A stretch of 64,000 nt of DNA, from the NCBI RefSeq assembly GCF_014075995.1, contig NZ_CP055153.1:3038001-3102000 (forward strand), in the 5' to 3' direction. This document shows positions 50,159-58,729 of this stretch, in pieces; positions within the stretch are counted from its first letter, which is position 1, and each line of letters begins with the position of its first letter. Made by a program: the position numbers and the translations under genes. This DNA comes from Adhaeribacter radiodurans. GTDB taxonomy: Bacteria > Bacteroidota > Bacteroidia > Cytophagales > Hymenobacteraceae. The notes beneath the pieces were generated by a model. That model made no database searches, was not told the DNA's origin, and saw nothing but the letters and a program-made list of their open reading frames with translations.

Positions 50159-53100
50159 TTAATAATCCAACTTACTCCTCTCTGCTTCTTCGTCCATTCT
50201 TTTGGCTTCACGTAAATATCCATCAACTAATCCATCAAAGATTCGGGCAATAATTGGGTGTTTTCTACGGTGTCCCTTAGCAAGCTTACTAAAATATTCT
50301 GCATGACCTCTTTCTATATTACCTCCATCAAACGGCCCTCTTGATGAGAAGCTCCTTTTATTATGTGTAGCTGACGAAAAATTTCTTTTAATACTATCTG
50401 TATTAACCATTTCAATCATTTGACATATTTCATCAGGCGGCCAATCTGATCCCTTTTCAGGGTATTGTGCCAGTAATTGACCAATCTGAGCATCAGCTAC
50501 CTCAATACGATCAGCTTCTTGGGCTAATTTTCTAGCCTCTTTGACCCAATTTTCTAGATTATCTTTGTCAATTTCACCTAGTTCGTTTACTCCAGGAATT
50601 CTCTTCCAAGAGTCAAGCAGCTTATAGGCTTGCATAGCTCTATTCCCAATAATTTCTTCAGACAAGCCTTGGCGTTCTTCTTCTACTAATTCCTTGTCTT
50701 TGGGCATGTAAACCCATTTTAGTACTTCTAAGAAAAATTTTGGGTTATTTGCTAGCTCATCATGTAAGACCCGTGGATTCCTTCTATTACCATAGGACGC
50801 CAATATTGATAGATATAACCATTCGAGGTGAATCATTTTTCCTCGTTCCACATCTGAACGTTTATCAATCTCTTCAAAAAGTTGATCAACTTCATAACCA
50901 TGAAGACGAGCTGTCTCTTTAGATTCAATTGTAGCTGCCTTTTCCAATATTTCCACAATTAAATCTGATGGAATTTCTTCCTTTGAATGGCTAGCAACAT
51001 CAATTGCACTAATAAATCTAGAATGATTTAAAAGCTCTTTGAGTCCGTATATTATCTCATCCTGGTTTAAACGATAAAAGCGAGGGTTCATATGAAGCCA
51101 ATATTCATTTTTGATTCCTTCAGAGAGTCCGTTGATAAAATCCCATAGTTTTTTTGATTGATTCAGAGGTATGAAAAACTTAGCAAGTGCTTTGTTCTTT
51201 ATCTGCTTTTTATCAAACTGTTCGAAATAATGAATTATCCATTCTTCTCCGTTTAGAATTGACTTTCGGTAAATAAATGATTGAGCGAATCTCAGAACAT
51301 TATCATCCGATGTACCTAACAGTTCAACAACTTCTGTTAATACCTCATCATTATTTGACACCTTGGCTAAGGTATCTCCTAAGAACCAAGGCTCCTTAAT
51401 AGACTGACTCAAGGAAATAACTTTACTTAATCCATATTCCTCAAGTATTATTTTAAGTGCTTCGACTCTTCGATCATCTATCTTCTTTTGCATTTGATCG
51501 TGTCGGCTTTCACTTTGTCCTTCATCAAGTTCATTTCCTTCTGGAAATCTTGGCCACTGATCGTCAAAGAGCCATTTATATTTTAATATAGAATCTTTAG
51601 GTGTTAAACGTTCATAAACGACTTCCAATTTTTTTAATTCTTCTTCACTTAAAGCCCAATCAGTATCAGGGTATGATCTATGATGAGAAAGATTATTTCT
51701 CAAGGTGTGCCAAGCATTATATTCAACTTGCTGAATTTTATCTAACTCGGAATCCAAGAAGGACAGTAAAATTTCACGGTCTTGAATAGATAAATTAATA
51801 ATACTCTCCAGAAGGTCAGATAATTGACCTTCTGAATAGTCAAAAACAGAAATTATTATGTCAACAACTTCGGAATGGGTATCCCAAATCTCTTTGTAGG
51901 TATAGCTTTTATCAAAACTATGATCAAGCATTCTCCAACGCATTTTTTGAGTCGGATGACCAACTCCGTGATTTTGAGGCAGCATTTGTAAAAGCAAAGT
52001 CCAGCCTATCTCTTTGGTGATAGTAGCAATTTGACGAACGGTTTTCATGCGTTCATCAAAACTCGCCAAAGTTTGATAATGCCAAGGTTTGAATATTTCA
52101 ACGAGGCTGTTAATTGGCCTATTAGAAATAGTTCCACCTGGATCAATTTGAGCTAATTTACTTAGAGCTATAGCTGAATCATTCAAATACTCAGGATCCC
52201 AAGCCAACCCCTCTAAAGCCCAAAGCAAACCAGTATGATGACTAGTTGGAGTTATAAAGCCTTCAACCTCTCGAAAAACTTCCAACAATGGAGAAGGGGA
52301 TTTTTCAAGCGAGTCAAAAATGGCGTTAAAGAAACTATTGGGAGAAGCTTCGGAGATAAGAGGCATTTCATGATTTAATGAAACCCACAATTGACCATCT
52401 GCATCATTCAGTAACTCATTTATAATGTCATCAACCCATAGTTGAGGTGATTCCAAATCTAGAATTTTTAACCCCTTGCCATATAACCCAATAAGAATTA
52501 AGGATTGAGCTAACCCTTCACGAGCCCATGATGAGAATTTTTTTTCTTTAGATAAGAATTGAGTAAAAGTGGCTTTATCTGAATCTGGTTCTAGTGTAGG
52601 GTTACCATATTTAAACCCCTCGAAAAAACATTCTTTAAGACTATTTAAGTTCTCTAACGAAAGATGTTCAGCCAAATGAGCCCAAGCATCAAGAGGTGAA
52701 GTCAATCGCCAAGTTTCACCTATTTTTATAAATGGTGGAGTTTCATGTTCATTCCATCTTGAGATCTTCTTGATAAAGTTCTTGTAGTCTTCTTGAGCCA
52801 GTTTTTCAATAAGCTCAATATCCCCTTTGTTTTTTTCATTCCATCTGCCAATCAACATTCCGGGAATAATCTCTTTGGCATTCTCAGGTTCAGCCCATTC
52901 TAGCCAATTCTGAGGAAATTTTAAAAGCCTTTTGAGAACGGTTATATTTCGAGCGCTCTCCTTTGAATAACTGGAAGCTATCGTTTCGGATATCCCCATC
53001 GATTTTAACGCTTCAACCAATCCATCTCTATCAATTAGTGGCAAAACCAACTTATCTTGATTAAAGGTGTCATCTGCTCCCAACGGGACTAAGACATGAT

Positions 53101-53950
53101 GACCATCTGCAACACCTGCATACAAAATTTGTGGATGATCAAACTTTGCAATAAGATTGAGTCCAAACTGATTTATTCGAATACTTCTGAAGTTAGCAGA
53201 CGTATCTACCACAAGTGCCTTTGCGGCAAATGCTTCTTGATGGGCTTTTTCGAACTGCATGGCTGTTGCGATAATAAAAGCAACAGCCTCATCCTTTGAT
53301 GAAGCTTGTACGGGTAAAATTGCTGGAGCTCCTTGTAGAAATTTTAGGAGTTGATCAGATTCATATTCTCTTCCTGCTGTTACCGCTTTTGGTGGAAGTA
53401 TGCCAATCGGTCCTGTAGACCACTCCTTCCAATACTCTTCAATAGTTATGATCCCGTCTGGGGGATATTTTTTGACATAACTTGAGAACCATCGTGAAGG
53501 CACGGGGGCTATTTCAAACCATTCTTCCAAATTCCGCGAATCATAAATAAGCACATCTTTCCAAATACCTAGTGCTATTTTCTCTTGTCTAAATTCATCT
53601 TTCTTTTTGAAAAATCTGGGAGTAACTACAACCAAGGTACAATCTGATGGCTCATATCCAAGCGTATCTGCTGTCCGTTTTGCCATGTCTCTGTTCGCTT
53701 TTCCTGCAGAACTTACTTCTGTACCGAACTCCCACAGTGACGTACCTGCAGGAACGTATGGGGTTGACTCATTACAAATCACCTTACCATCCCAACCCCC
53801 AATAAATGTACTGCTACCGTCAGGAAACTCTACGAATGTACCTAAAGGAGTAGTAGATCGCACAAGTCTTGAAATTAAGTTTGGCAAGTAACCCTTTGAG
53901 TCATATCGCTCTGCCCATCTTTCAATATCATGTCGATCTATAAATTTCAT
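50159..53950 (-). CDS. Giant protein (1,263 aa) with restriction-endonuclease-like N-terminus; candidate defence effector
   Basis: MKFIDRHDIERWAERYDSKG begins a domain of about 165 residues with FIGGWDGKV, TSLWEFGTE, GKANRDMAKRT and VVVTPRFFKKK. This order (Asp, then Glu in WEFG, then conserved basic residues) resembles PD-(D/E)XK/Mrr-type domains at the head of STAND-like immune proteins. At 190-350 a Rossmann-like part (AILPVQASSKDEAVAFI, AKALVVDTSA, QILYAGVADGHHVLVPL) ends in a helical stretch SYSKESARNITVLKRLLK. I see no intact Walker A. The remaining 900 residues are helical repeats (LLWALEGLAWDPEYLNDSAI; FKPWHYQTLASFDERMKTVR). It follows a DUF1016 nuclease by 11 bp. No signal peptide; cytoplasmic. 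Function inferred, not shown. Confidence 0.6.
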   Translation of the reverse strand: MKFIDRHDIERWAERYDSKGYLPNLISRLVRSTTPLGTFVEFPDGSSTFIGGWDGKVICNESTPYVPAGTSLWEFGTEVSSAGKANRDMAKRTADTLGYEPSDCTLVVVTPRFFKKKDEFRQEKIALGIWKDVLIYDSRNLEEWFEIAPVPSRWFSSYVKKYPPDGIITIEEYWKEWSTGPIGILPPKAVTAGREYESDQLLKFLQGAPAILPVQASSKDEAVAFIIATAMQFEKAHQEAFAAKALVVDTSANFRSIRINQFGLNLIAKFDHPQILYAGVADGHHVLVPLGADDTFNQDKLVLPLIDRDGLVEALKSMGISETIASSYSKESARNITVLKRLLKFPQNWLEWAEPENAKEIIPGMLIGRWNEKNKGDIELIEKLAQEDYKNFIKKISRWNEHETPPFIKIGETWRLTSPLDAWAHLAEHLSLENLNSLKECFFEGFKYGNPTLEPDSDKATFTQFLSKEKKFSSWAREGLAQSLILIGLYGKGLKILDLESPQLWVDDIINELLNDADGQLWVSLNHEMPLISEASPNSFFNAIFDSLEKSPSPLLEVFREVEGFITPTSHHTGLLWALEGLAWDPEYLNDSAIALSKLAQIDPGGTISNRPINSLVEIFKPWHYQTLASFDERMKTVRQIATITKEIGWTLLLQMLPQNHGVGHPTQKMRWRMLDHSFDKSYTYKEIWDTHSEVVDIIISVFDYSEGQLSDLLESIINLSIQDREILLSFLDSELDKIQQVEYNAWHTLRNNLSHHRSYPDTDWALSEEELKKLEVVYERLTPKDSILKYKWLFDDQWPRFPEGNELDEGQSESRHDQMQKKIDDRRVEALKIILEEYGLSKVISLSQSIKEPWFLGDTLAKVSNNDEVLTEVVELLGTSDDNVLRFAQSFIYRKSILNGEEWIIHYFEQFDKKQIKNKALAKFFIPLNQSKKLWDFINGLSEGIKNEYWLHMNPRFYRLNQDEIIYGLKELLNHSRFISAIDVASHSKEEIPSDLIVEILEKAATIESKETARLHGYEVDQLFEEIDKRSDVERGKMIHLEWLYLSILASYGNRRNPRVLHDELANNPKFFLEVLKWVYMPKDKELVEEERQGLSEEIIGNRAMQAYKLLDSWKRIPGVNELGEIDKDNLENWVKEARKLAQEADRIEVADAQIGQLLAQYPEKGSDWPPDEICQMIEMVNTDSIKRNFSSATHNKRSFSSRGPFDGGNIERGHAEYFSKLAKGHRRKHPIIARIFDGLVDGYLREAKRMDEEAERSKLDY

Positions 53951-53961
53951 AAAGCTTAATT

Positions 53962-55023
53962 TTATTTATTGTGAGTTAATTCATTTTCAATATCCTCAAT
54001 CGTAGGCAGACTTGACTTGAGGTTTTCAGGAAGAGCACGAGTTAATTCAAATTCAGAAATTCCAATTGGCTTTTTTACATCCCGGAGGGCATACTCAGCC
54101 ATTACTTTATCCTTGGTCTGGCAAAGAATTAATCCGATGGTGGGACCATCAGTTGCATGTCTTAACAAGTCATCCACTGCTGAACAGTAAAAATTCATTT
54201 TCCCAGCATATTCAGGTTTGAACTCTCCTTTTTTTAAATCAATTACTACAAAGCATCGCATATGTAGATGATAAAACAATAAGTCCAAGTAATAATCGTG
54301 ATTGCTTACTGTTAGATGGTACTGTCTGCCTACAAAAGCGAAACCAGTACCTAACTCCAATAAGAATTTTTCGATATGCCGAGTAAGTTCTACCTCTAGT
54401 TCTCTTTCTGTAAAAGGTTGAGTTAGAGTCAAGAAATCAAAAATATACGGATCTTTAAGGCTTTGTCTAGCTAGGTCTGATTGCGGATTAGGTAGTTGTT
54501 CAGCAAAGTTATTAGTTGTGTCGCCTTGTCTTAAGTGCAGATTACTTTTAATCATTAGGCTTAATACATCCCGGCTCCAACCATTTTGGATAGTTTGTTG
54601 GGCATACCACATCCGGGAAGGCATATCTTTGATTTTTTCAATTAACAATAAATTATGCCCCCATGGAAGCTGAGCAACAACTTTCAGTTGCATCTTATCA
54701 GTCTGTAAATTTGCCACGGACTGTGGCAAATTTACAGACTGATCTTTTTCAGGTGGATATTCCCGATAAAAAGCCAGCATTCTCCCTAAATTGCGTTCGG
54801 AGAACCCTTTGAGTTCTGGTAATTCATTTTTCAAGTCTTTACTCAGTCTAGGAATTACTGCAGCTGACCAGCCTTGTTCTTGTTGGCGCTGAAAAATCAA
54901 TTGGCCAATATCCCAGTACAAGAAAATCATTTCTGCATTAGCAGCCAAAGTTGCTTTCGTCTGGGCTATTCGGATACGAGATTTAACATCCTCTAGTAAA
55001 GATGTATAAAAAGTTAGGTCCAT
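53962..55023 (-). CDS. DUF1016 (YhcG-type) PD-(D/E)XK nuclease
   Basis: 353 residues. The N-terminal DUF1016 helical part has AEMIFLYWDIGQLIFQRQQE, GWSAAVIPRLSKDL, GFSERNLGRMLAFY and LPWGHNLLLIEKI. The C-terminal nuclease part has GTGFAFVGRQYHLTV, DYYLDLLFYH and CFVVIDLKKG, giving Asp followed by an Asp-x-Lys core. The family occurs in defence islands and restriction-modification loci. Length is normal for the family. It is the first gene of a two-gene transcript with the 1,263-aa protein, 11 bp apart. Confidence 0.9.
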   Translation of the reverse strand: MDLTFYTSLLEDVKSRIRIAQTKATLAANAEMIFLYWDIGQLIFQRQQEQGWSAAVIPRLSKDLKNELPELKGFSERNLGRMLAFYREYPPEKDQSVNLPQSVANLQTDKMQLKVVAQLPWGHNLLLIEKIKDMPSRMWYAQQTIQNGWSRDVLSLMIKSNLHLRQGDTTNNFAEQLPNPQSDLARQSLKDPYIFDFLTLTQPFTERELEVELTRHIEKFLLELGTGFAFVGRQYHLTVSNHDYYLDLLFYHLHMRCFVVIDLKKGEFKPEYAGKMNFYCSAVDDLLRHATDGPTIGLILCQTKDKVMAEYALRDVKKPIGISEFELTRALPENLKSSLPTIEDIENELTHNK

Positions 55024-55028
55024 CTTGT

Positions 55029-55133
55029 TTAAATTCTATCAGATAGTTTAATAGGTATTTTGAAACTTGCTGCTTTCAATTCCCGAATTAATTTTACTTT
55101 CCATTTGCCAGCCTTATCATATGATTGAAAAAG
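55029..55133 (-). pseudogene. Orphan C-terminal coding remnant before the DUF1016 gene
   Basis: In a frame different from the TIR remnant, 34 codons read SYDKAGKWKVKLIRELKAAS then FKIPIKLSDRI and a TAA five bases before the DUF1016 ATG. Tight spacing and composition suggest the tail of a former gene. It overlaps the end of the TIR remnant, so the junction is probably a deletion or frameshift. Confidence 0.35.
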
Positions 55134-55265
55134 CTAGTGCCGGCAGGAATAGTCTGTCCATTTGAAGAAACAAAAAATCTAACAAAACCACCAAATTCAG
55201 TTTTAACGGCTTGCTGTATTGATTGAGCTAGATTAGTTTCTTCGTGTATATAGGAATTTAGTCAT
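55094..55265 (-). pseudogene. TIR-domain gene remnant
   Basis: From an ATG at 55265-55263 (MTKFL), then after a frame jump of one or two bases the frame YIHEETNLAQSIQQAV, FGGFVRFFVSSNGQTIPAGT continues to a TAA at 55094. This matches the start of TIR_2-type domains (SYxHED-like, then VFVSS, then IPAG), but covers only about 55 of 130 residues. Probably a decayed immune effector gene upstream of the DUF1016/giant-protein pair. Confidence 0.55.
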
Positions 55266-55434
55266 AAAGAAATAGAATAAAGAAGGGCTTAACTCAATAA
55301 CAAAGTTATAAATATATACTTAAAACATAGCCTTTACATTCTCAGGAATCAGGAAGGGACGTACCTTATGTTTTAATGCCTTAGCGTTTTACATTAGTTA
55401 AAGGGACATTTAATTATAGTAAATGTACTTACAC
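55266..55434. other. Spacer upstream of the TIR remnant
   Basis: AT-rich, no coding character. Presumably carries the promoter of the remnant/DUF1016 locus and the 3' flank of the membrane-protein gene. Confidence 0.35.
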
Positions 55435-56103
55435 TTACTGATCGGCAGTAATGGGAAGGCGAATAGACCGATTCACAGGTTTTTTAAAGAAATAAACTGC
55501 TGCTACTACGATATAAGTAAGGCCAAAAACCGTGGGTAAGATCTGGCTGTACGGTTGATATTGGGGTAAAACTGTTCCCGTAAAAGCGGAAGTAATGGCA
55601 ATCAAGGAGCTCACTAGCTTATAGATATGCTCCGTTATATAAAGCCTTTGTCGCCTTGTTTGGGAAAGGAAAAATCGGCTTAAGTCATAGAGGGTTACCC
55701 AAAAAAGCGCTCCTAAAGTCGAATAAATAACAACCGGTGCCCAAAACATGCCAATGGATTGTATGTAATACAGGTAATACCCGGCCGCACTCATCACTCC
55801 TACCGGCACTAATGCATCTAATAGTTGAGGTCTCTGGCCTTTTAGCCGCAGCGTTCTAATGCCACTAAAAGCGGTATAGCCACTCAAGAGCGTAATTACC
55901 AGCAGAAAAGTATTCCTTTTAAATACAATAACACCTAGCAGTCCCGTCAGGATAACCACACTTAAAGCCCAAAGAAAATAACGCCCAAAGCGAACGTGCT
56001 TTTGGTTTCCCTTAGCCAAGAAGAGAACCACAAATCCGGCGATTAAGGCCAAGGTTCCCGCTAGCACGTGCAAGCTAATGTTGAGGCGGTGCAAAGTTTC
56101 CAT
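55435..56103 (-). CDS. Hypothetical seven-helix membrane protein (DUF2306-like)
   Basis: 222 residues with about seven hydrophobic helices, starting METLHRLNISLHVLAGTLAL with a His in helix 1 (SLHVLAG), a basic pair after helix 1 (HVRFGRYF) and ITEHIYKLVSSLIAITSAFT near the C-terminus. The layout resembles DUF2306-type membrane proteins, function unknown. It lies about 120 bp downstream of the LytTR regulator stop on the same strand and could be under its control. Confidence 0.6.
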   Translation of the reverse strand: METLHRLNISLHVLAGTLALIAGFVVLFLAKGNQKHVRFGRYFLWALSVVILTGLLGVIVFKRNTFLLVITLLSGYTAFSGIRTLRLKGQRPQLLDALVPVGVMSAAGYYLYYIQSIGMFWAPVVIYSTLGALFWVTLYDLSRFFLSQTRRQRLYITEHIYKLVSSLIAITSAFTGTVLPQYQPYSQILPTVFGLTYIVVAAVYFFKKPVNRSIRLPITADQ

Positions 56104-56226
56104 CTTTTACTTTTTCCCCGTAAGAAAAGCGAAAAGAGGCCCCTTCAGCCAGATTAATCTGATGAGCTCCCGATTTAGGAGGATGAACTACTAAGTAATA
56201 GGGACGGACTTAGGGGATCCAACTCC

Positions 56227-57009
56227 TTATATCTCGAACCGGCGCTTCAATTCTTCCTGGTACGTACTACCACTTTTGATGCTAGTGGTTGTCGCAGTAG
56301 CCATAGTAAAAACGAAGCCGCCGTTAAAGTACTTGCGTATCTCTTGAATATGATTTTGATTGATAATGTAAGCTCGTTGTACCCGGATAAAATCTGCGGG
56401 GAGGCGTTCTTCTAAATAAGCAAGCGACTGGTCCAACAGATACTTTTTCTTAACTAAGTGGAGGGTTACGTATTTATCCTTCGCTTCTAAAAACACGATT
56501 TCTTTCACCGGTACTAACACAATTTGATCCCCCGTCTTCACCGGAATCACTTTTAACTCTTTGACCGGTTGTAGTTGCTCCAGGAGCGCTTGTAGCTGAG
56601 CCGGCAAGACAGGACTTGGTTGCTGCCGCTCTAATAACCGTTGAACGGTCCGAGCCAGGCGTATCGGCTCCACGGGTTTGAGCAAGTAGTCCAGCGAATT
56701 TTCTTCGAAAGCTTTAACCGCGTATTGCTCATAGGCCGTTACGAAGACGATCAAAGGTTGGTATTGTAATTCTTTTACTACCTGTAGGCCGTTTTTACCC
56801 GGCATTTCAATATCCAAAAACACGACATCCGGGCGCAACTGTTCTATCTGTTGCTGCGCCTGCTGGCCATCACTGGCTTCGCCAATTACTTCTAATTGGG
56901 TTTGGTACGGTTGGAGAAGTTGTCGTAACCGTTGGCGGGCAATTACCTCATCATCGACCACCAGAACGCTCTTTTTAATTGGCTGGGGAGTAAAGTCGAA
57001 TTTGGACAT
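56227..57009 (-). CDS. LytTR-type response regulator
   Basis: Preferred start is the ATG at 57009 (MSKFDFTPQPIKKSVLVVDD); the frame extends further into the kinase gene. 260 residues. Receiver domain: VLVVDDEVIARQRL, phosphoacceptor Asp in VVFLDIEMPGKNG, VFVTAYEQYAVKAFEENSLD and YLLKPVEP. The C-terminal LytTR DNA-binding domain runs from VKTGDQIVLVPVKEIVFLEA to IRVQRAYIINQNHIQEI. Its start overlaps the kinase end by about 35 bp. Binds DNA as the output of the kinase; targets unknown. Confidence 0.93.
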   Translation of the reverse strand: MSKFDFTPQPIKKSVLVVDDEVIARQRLRQLLQPYQTQLEVIGEASDGQQAQQQIEQLRPDVVFLDIEMPGKNGLQVVKELQYQPLIVFVTAYEQYAVKAFEENSLDYLLKPVEPIRLARTVQRLLERQQPSPVLPAQLQALLEQLQPVKELKVIPVKTGDQIVLVPVKEIVFLEAKDKYVTLHLVKKKYLLDQSLAYLEERLPADFIRVQRAYIINQNHIQEIRKYFNGGFVFTMATATTTSIKSGSTYQEELKRRFEI

Positions 57010-58003
57010 ATTTATGGGGATGATGGTGCAGGGTAAAAGTGTACTGATCCGGGTAAAGCAGGTTAAGCTTATCCAAAATACTTTGTAAACCAAACCCATA
57101 CGGCAGCGGTTCTTTAAAGTCTGGACCCTCATCGGCCACCTGCAGGACTAACCAATCATGATCCTTATAAATGCATACGGCAATCTTACCGGGACCCGGT
57201 ACTTGTTCAACGCTATACTTAACGGCATTCTCTACCAGTGGCTGTAGGATAAAGGAAGGCAGCTGTTCGTTCGGGCAGTCCGGAGCCATGGCCCAATGCG
57301 TTTGCAGCCGTTCCCCAAACCGGATTTGTTGTAGTTGCAAATAGGTTTGACTAATCTCTACTTCTTCCTGCACGGTATGAAAGGTGTTGCTGGTTTTGTT
57401 CAGCGTAAAGCGGAAGAACTTCGATAAAAGCAGCACCATTTGCTCGGCTTGCTCAGGAGCAGCATAGATGAGCCCGGCAATGGCATTGTGAACGTTATAG
57501 AGAAAATGGGGATTGATCTTCGCCCGCAGCATCTCTAGTTCGGTTTGCGTCTGGAGCTGCTTTAACTGCAGCAACTCAAATTGCTGTTTTTGGATTCTAA
57601 CCTGAGTATGTTCTTTCCAAACTTCCTGCTGGTAGATGGGAATGCCGGTGACAAAGACAATAATGATGTTTAGAAAGTAAATATTCTGGTTATTCGTAAA
57701 GTGAAACTCCCGGTGAAATAGCACGACTTCCCGTAACCCGTGCGCTAGCTCCGTACCCAGAATAGCCGCGATTACTAATAACAGCATCATCACCAGGAGC
57801 CGGAGCGATTCTAATCGAATACCCCGCAGAACTACCTGTCTTTGGTAGATAAACAACATCATCAGGGAGCCAATAGAGACACTAGACAAGATGGAATTAT
57901 ATATAAGGATGACGTTCCGGTTGAGATTAGTGAAATAGAAATAGAAGCCGAAAGCGGTTCCGATGATCAAAGAAATGCCTACTACCTGGAGGATACGATT
58001 CAT
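56975..58003 (-). CDS. LytS/YpdA-type sensor histidine kinase
   Basis: 342 residues. Four hydrophobic helices occupy the first 130 residues, then a coiled stretch (QQFELLQLKQLQTQTELEML) leads to the His_kinase box AKINPHFLYNVHNAIAGLIY, with the phospho-His in PHFLYN. The ATP-binding part has LPSFILQPLVENAVKY (N box), VADEGPDF and YGFGLQSILDKL. It pairs with the overlapping LytTR regulator. Only 23 bp separate it from a serine recombinase gene upstream, so no room is left for a normal promoter of its own unless inside that gene. Confidence 0.92.
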   Translation of the reverse strand: MNRILQVVGISLIIGTAFGFYFYFTNLNRNVILIYNSILSSVSIGSLMMLFIYQRQVVLRGIRLESLRLLVMMLLLVIAAILGTELAHGLREVVLFHREFHFTNNQNIYFLNIIIVFVTGIPIYQQEVWKEHTQVRIQKQQFELLQLKQLQTQTELEMLRAKINPHFLYNVHNAIAGLIYAAPEQAEQMVLLLSKFFRFTLNKTSNTFHTVQEEVEISQTYLQLQQIRFGERLQTHWAMAPDCPNEQLPSFILQPLVENAVKYSVEQVPGPGKIAVCIYKDHDWLVLQVADEGPDFKEPLPYGFGLQSILDKLNLLYPDQYTFTLHHHPHKYVQIRLYSPAN

Positions 58004-58026
58004 GTGCTATCGGCTAAATGGCTGAG

Positions 58027-58602
58027 TCAAGACTTTGATTCGGTAGCCGTATAATCCAGGTACCGGTAACAAGTAGCCCGGGAGATCCCCAGAATCTTGG
58101 CGATTTCCTCGGGTTTATTACCTGAGGCCAAAAGTACTTTGGCCGACTTGGCTTTTTCTTGGGCGGCCGGGGATAAACCAGCGGGCCTCCCTCCTGCTCT
58201 ACCCCGAGATTTGGCCGCTACTAAGCCCGCTTTTGTGCGTTCCTTAATAATCTCTCGTTCGAACTCAGCCAGGGAAGCAAAGATGTTAAAGGTAAAGCGA
58301 CCGGTGGAAGTAGCCGTGTTGATCCCATCCTGTAAACTCACAAAGTCTACTCCCCTTTTCTGAAACTCGGCTACCAGGTCAATCAAATCCCGCAAGGATC
58401 TACCCAACCGGTCCAGCTTCCAGACAACCACCGTATCACCAGACCGGAGTTGGCCCAGCAGCTTTGCCAGTTCGGGTCGTTCTTTGTTTTTCCCCGATTT
58501 CTTTTCTTGAAAGATGAGCTCACACCCTTGACCAGTCAAGGCATCTAATTGCAATTCTAATTTTTGATCCTGGGTACTCACCCGAGCGTAACCGATTTTC
58601 AT
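58027..58602 (-). CDS. Serine recombinase (resolvase/invertase family)
   Basis: 191 residues: catalytic Ser9 in GYARVSTQDQ, VVWKLDRLGRSLRDLIDLV, the E-helix (FNIFASLAEFEREIIKERTK) and a C-terminal helix-turn-helix (EEIAKILGISRATCYRYL). This is the full length of small resolvases/invertases such as Tn3 resolvase or Gin-type enzymes. A -7-like TATATTTG (58625-58632 complement) and an 8-bp dyad lie just upstream. Neighbour to an IS1182-type element, so probably part of a transposon remnant, but it now heads the transcript of the kinase/regulator pair. Confidence 0.9.
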   Translation of the reverse strand: MKIGYARVSTQDQKLELQLDALTGQGCELIFQEKKSGKNKERPELAKLLGQLRSGDTVVVWKLDRLGRSLRDLIDLVAEFQKRGVDFVSLQDGINTATSTGRFTFNIFASLAEFEREIIKERTKAGLVAAKSRGRAGGRPAGLSPAAQEKAKSAKVLLASGNKPEEIAKILGISRATCYRYLDYTATESKS

Positions 58603-58618
58603 AATTGTCTCACGAATG

Positions 58619-58659
58619 CCATCTCAAATATACAAAATTGTTTTTGATTGGTGAGATGG
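58619..58659. promoter_or_regulatory. Dyad and -7-like box before the recombinase gene
   Basis: Perfect arms ccatctca (58619-58626) and tgagatgg (58652-58659) with 25 bp between them; the complement of 58625-58632 reads TATATTTG, matching the Bacteroidota TAnnTTTG box. It may be the recombinase's own recombination or operator site. Confidence 0.45.
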
Positions 58660-58729
58660 TCATTTGATACGGTTTTTAGCTGAAAAAAGCCTCTTTAGGG
58701 AGACTCTTATTTTGTCTCAAGAAACGGTC

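Noticed and set aside
53607-53891. 94-codon plus-strand frame
   Set aside because: Antisense shadow of the N-terminus of the 1,263-aa gene.
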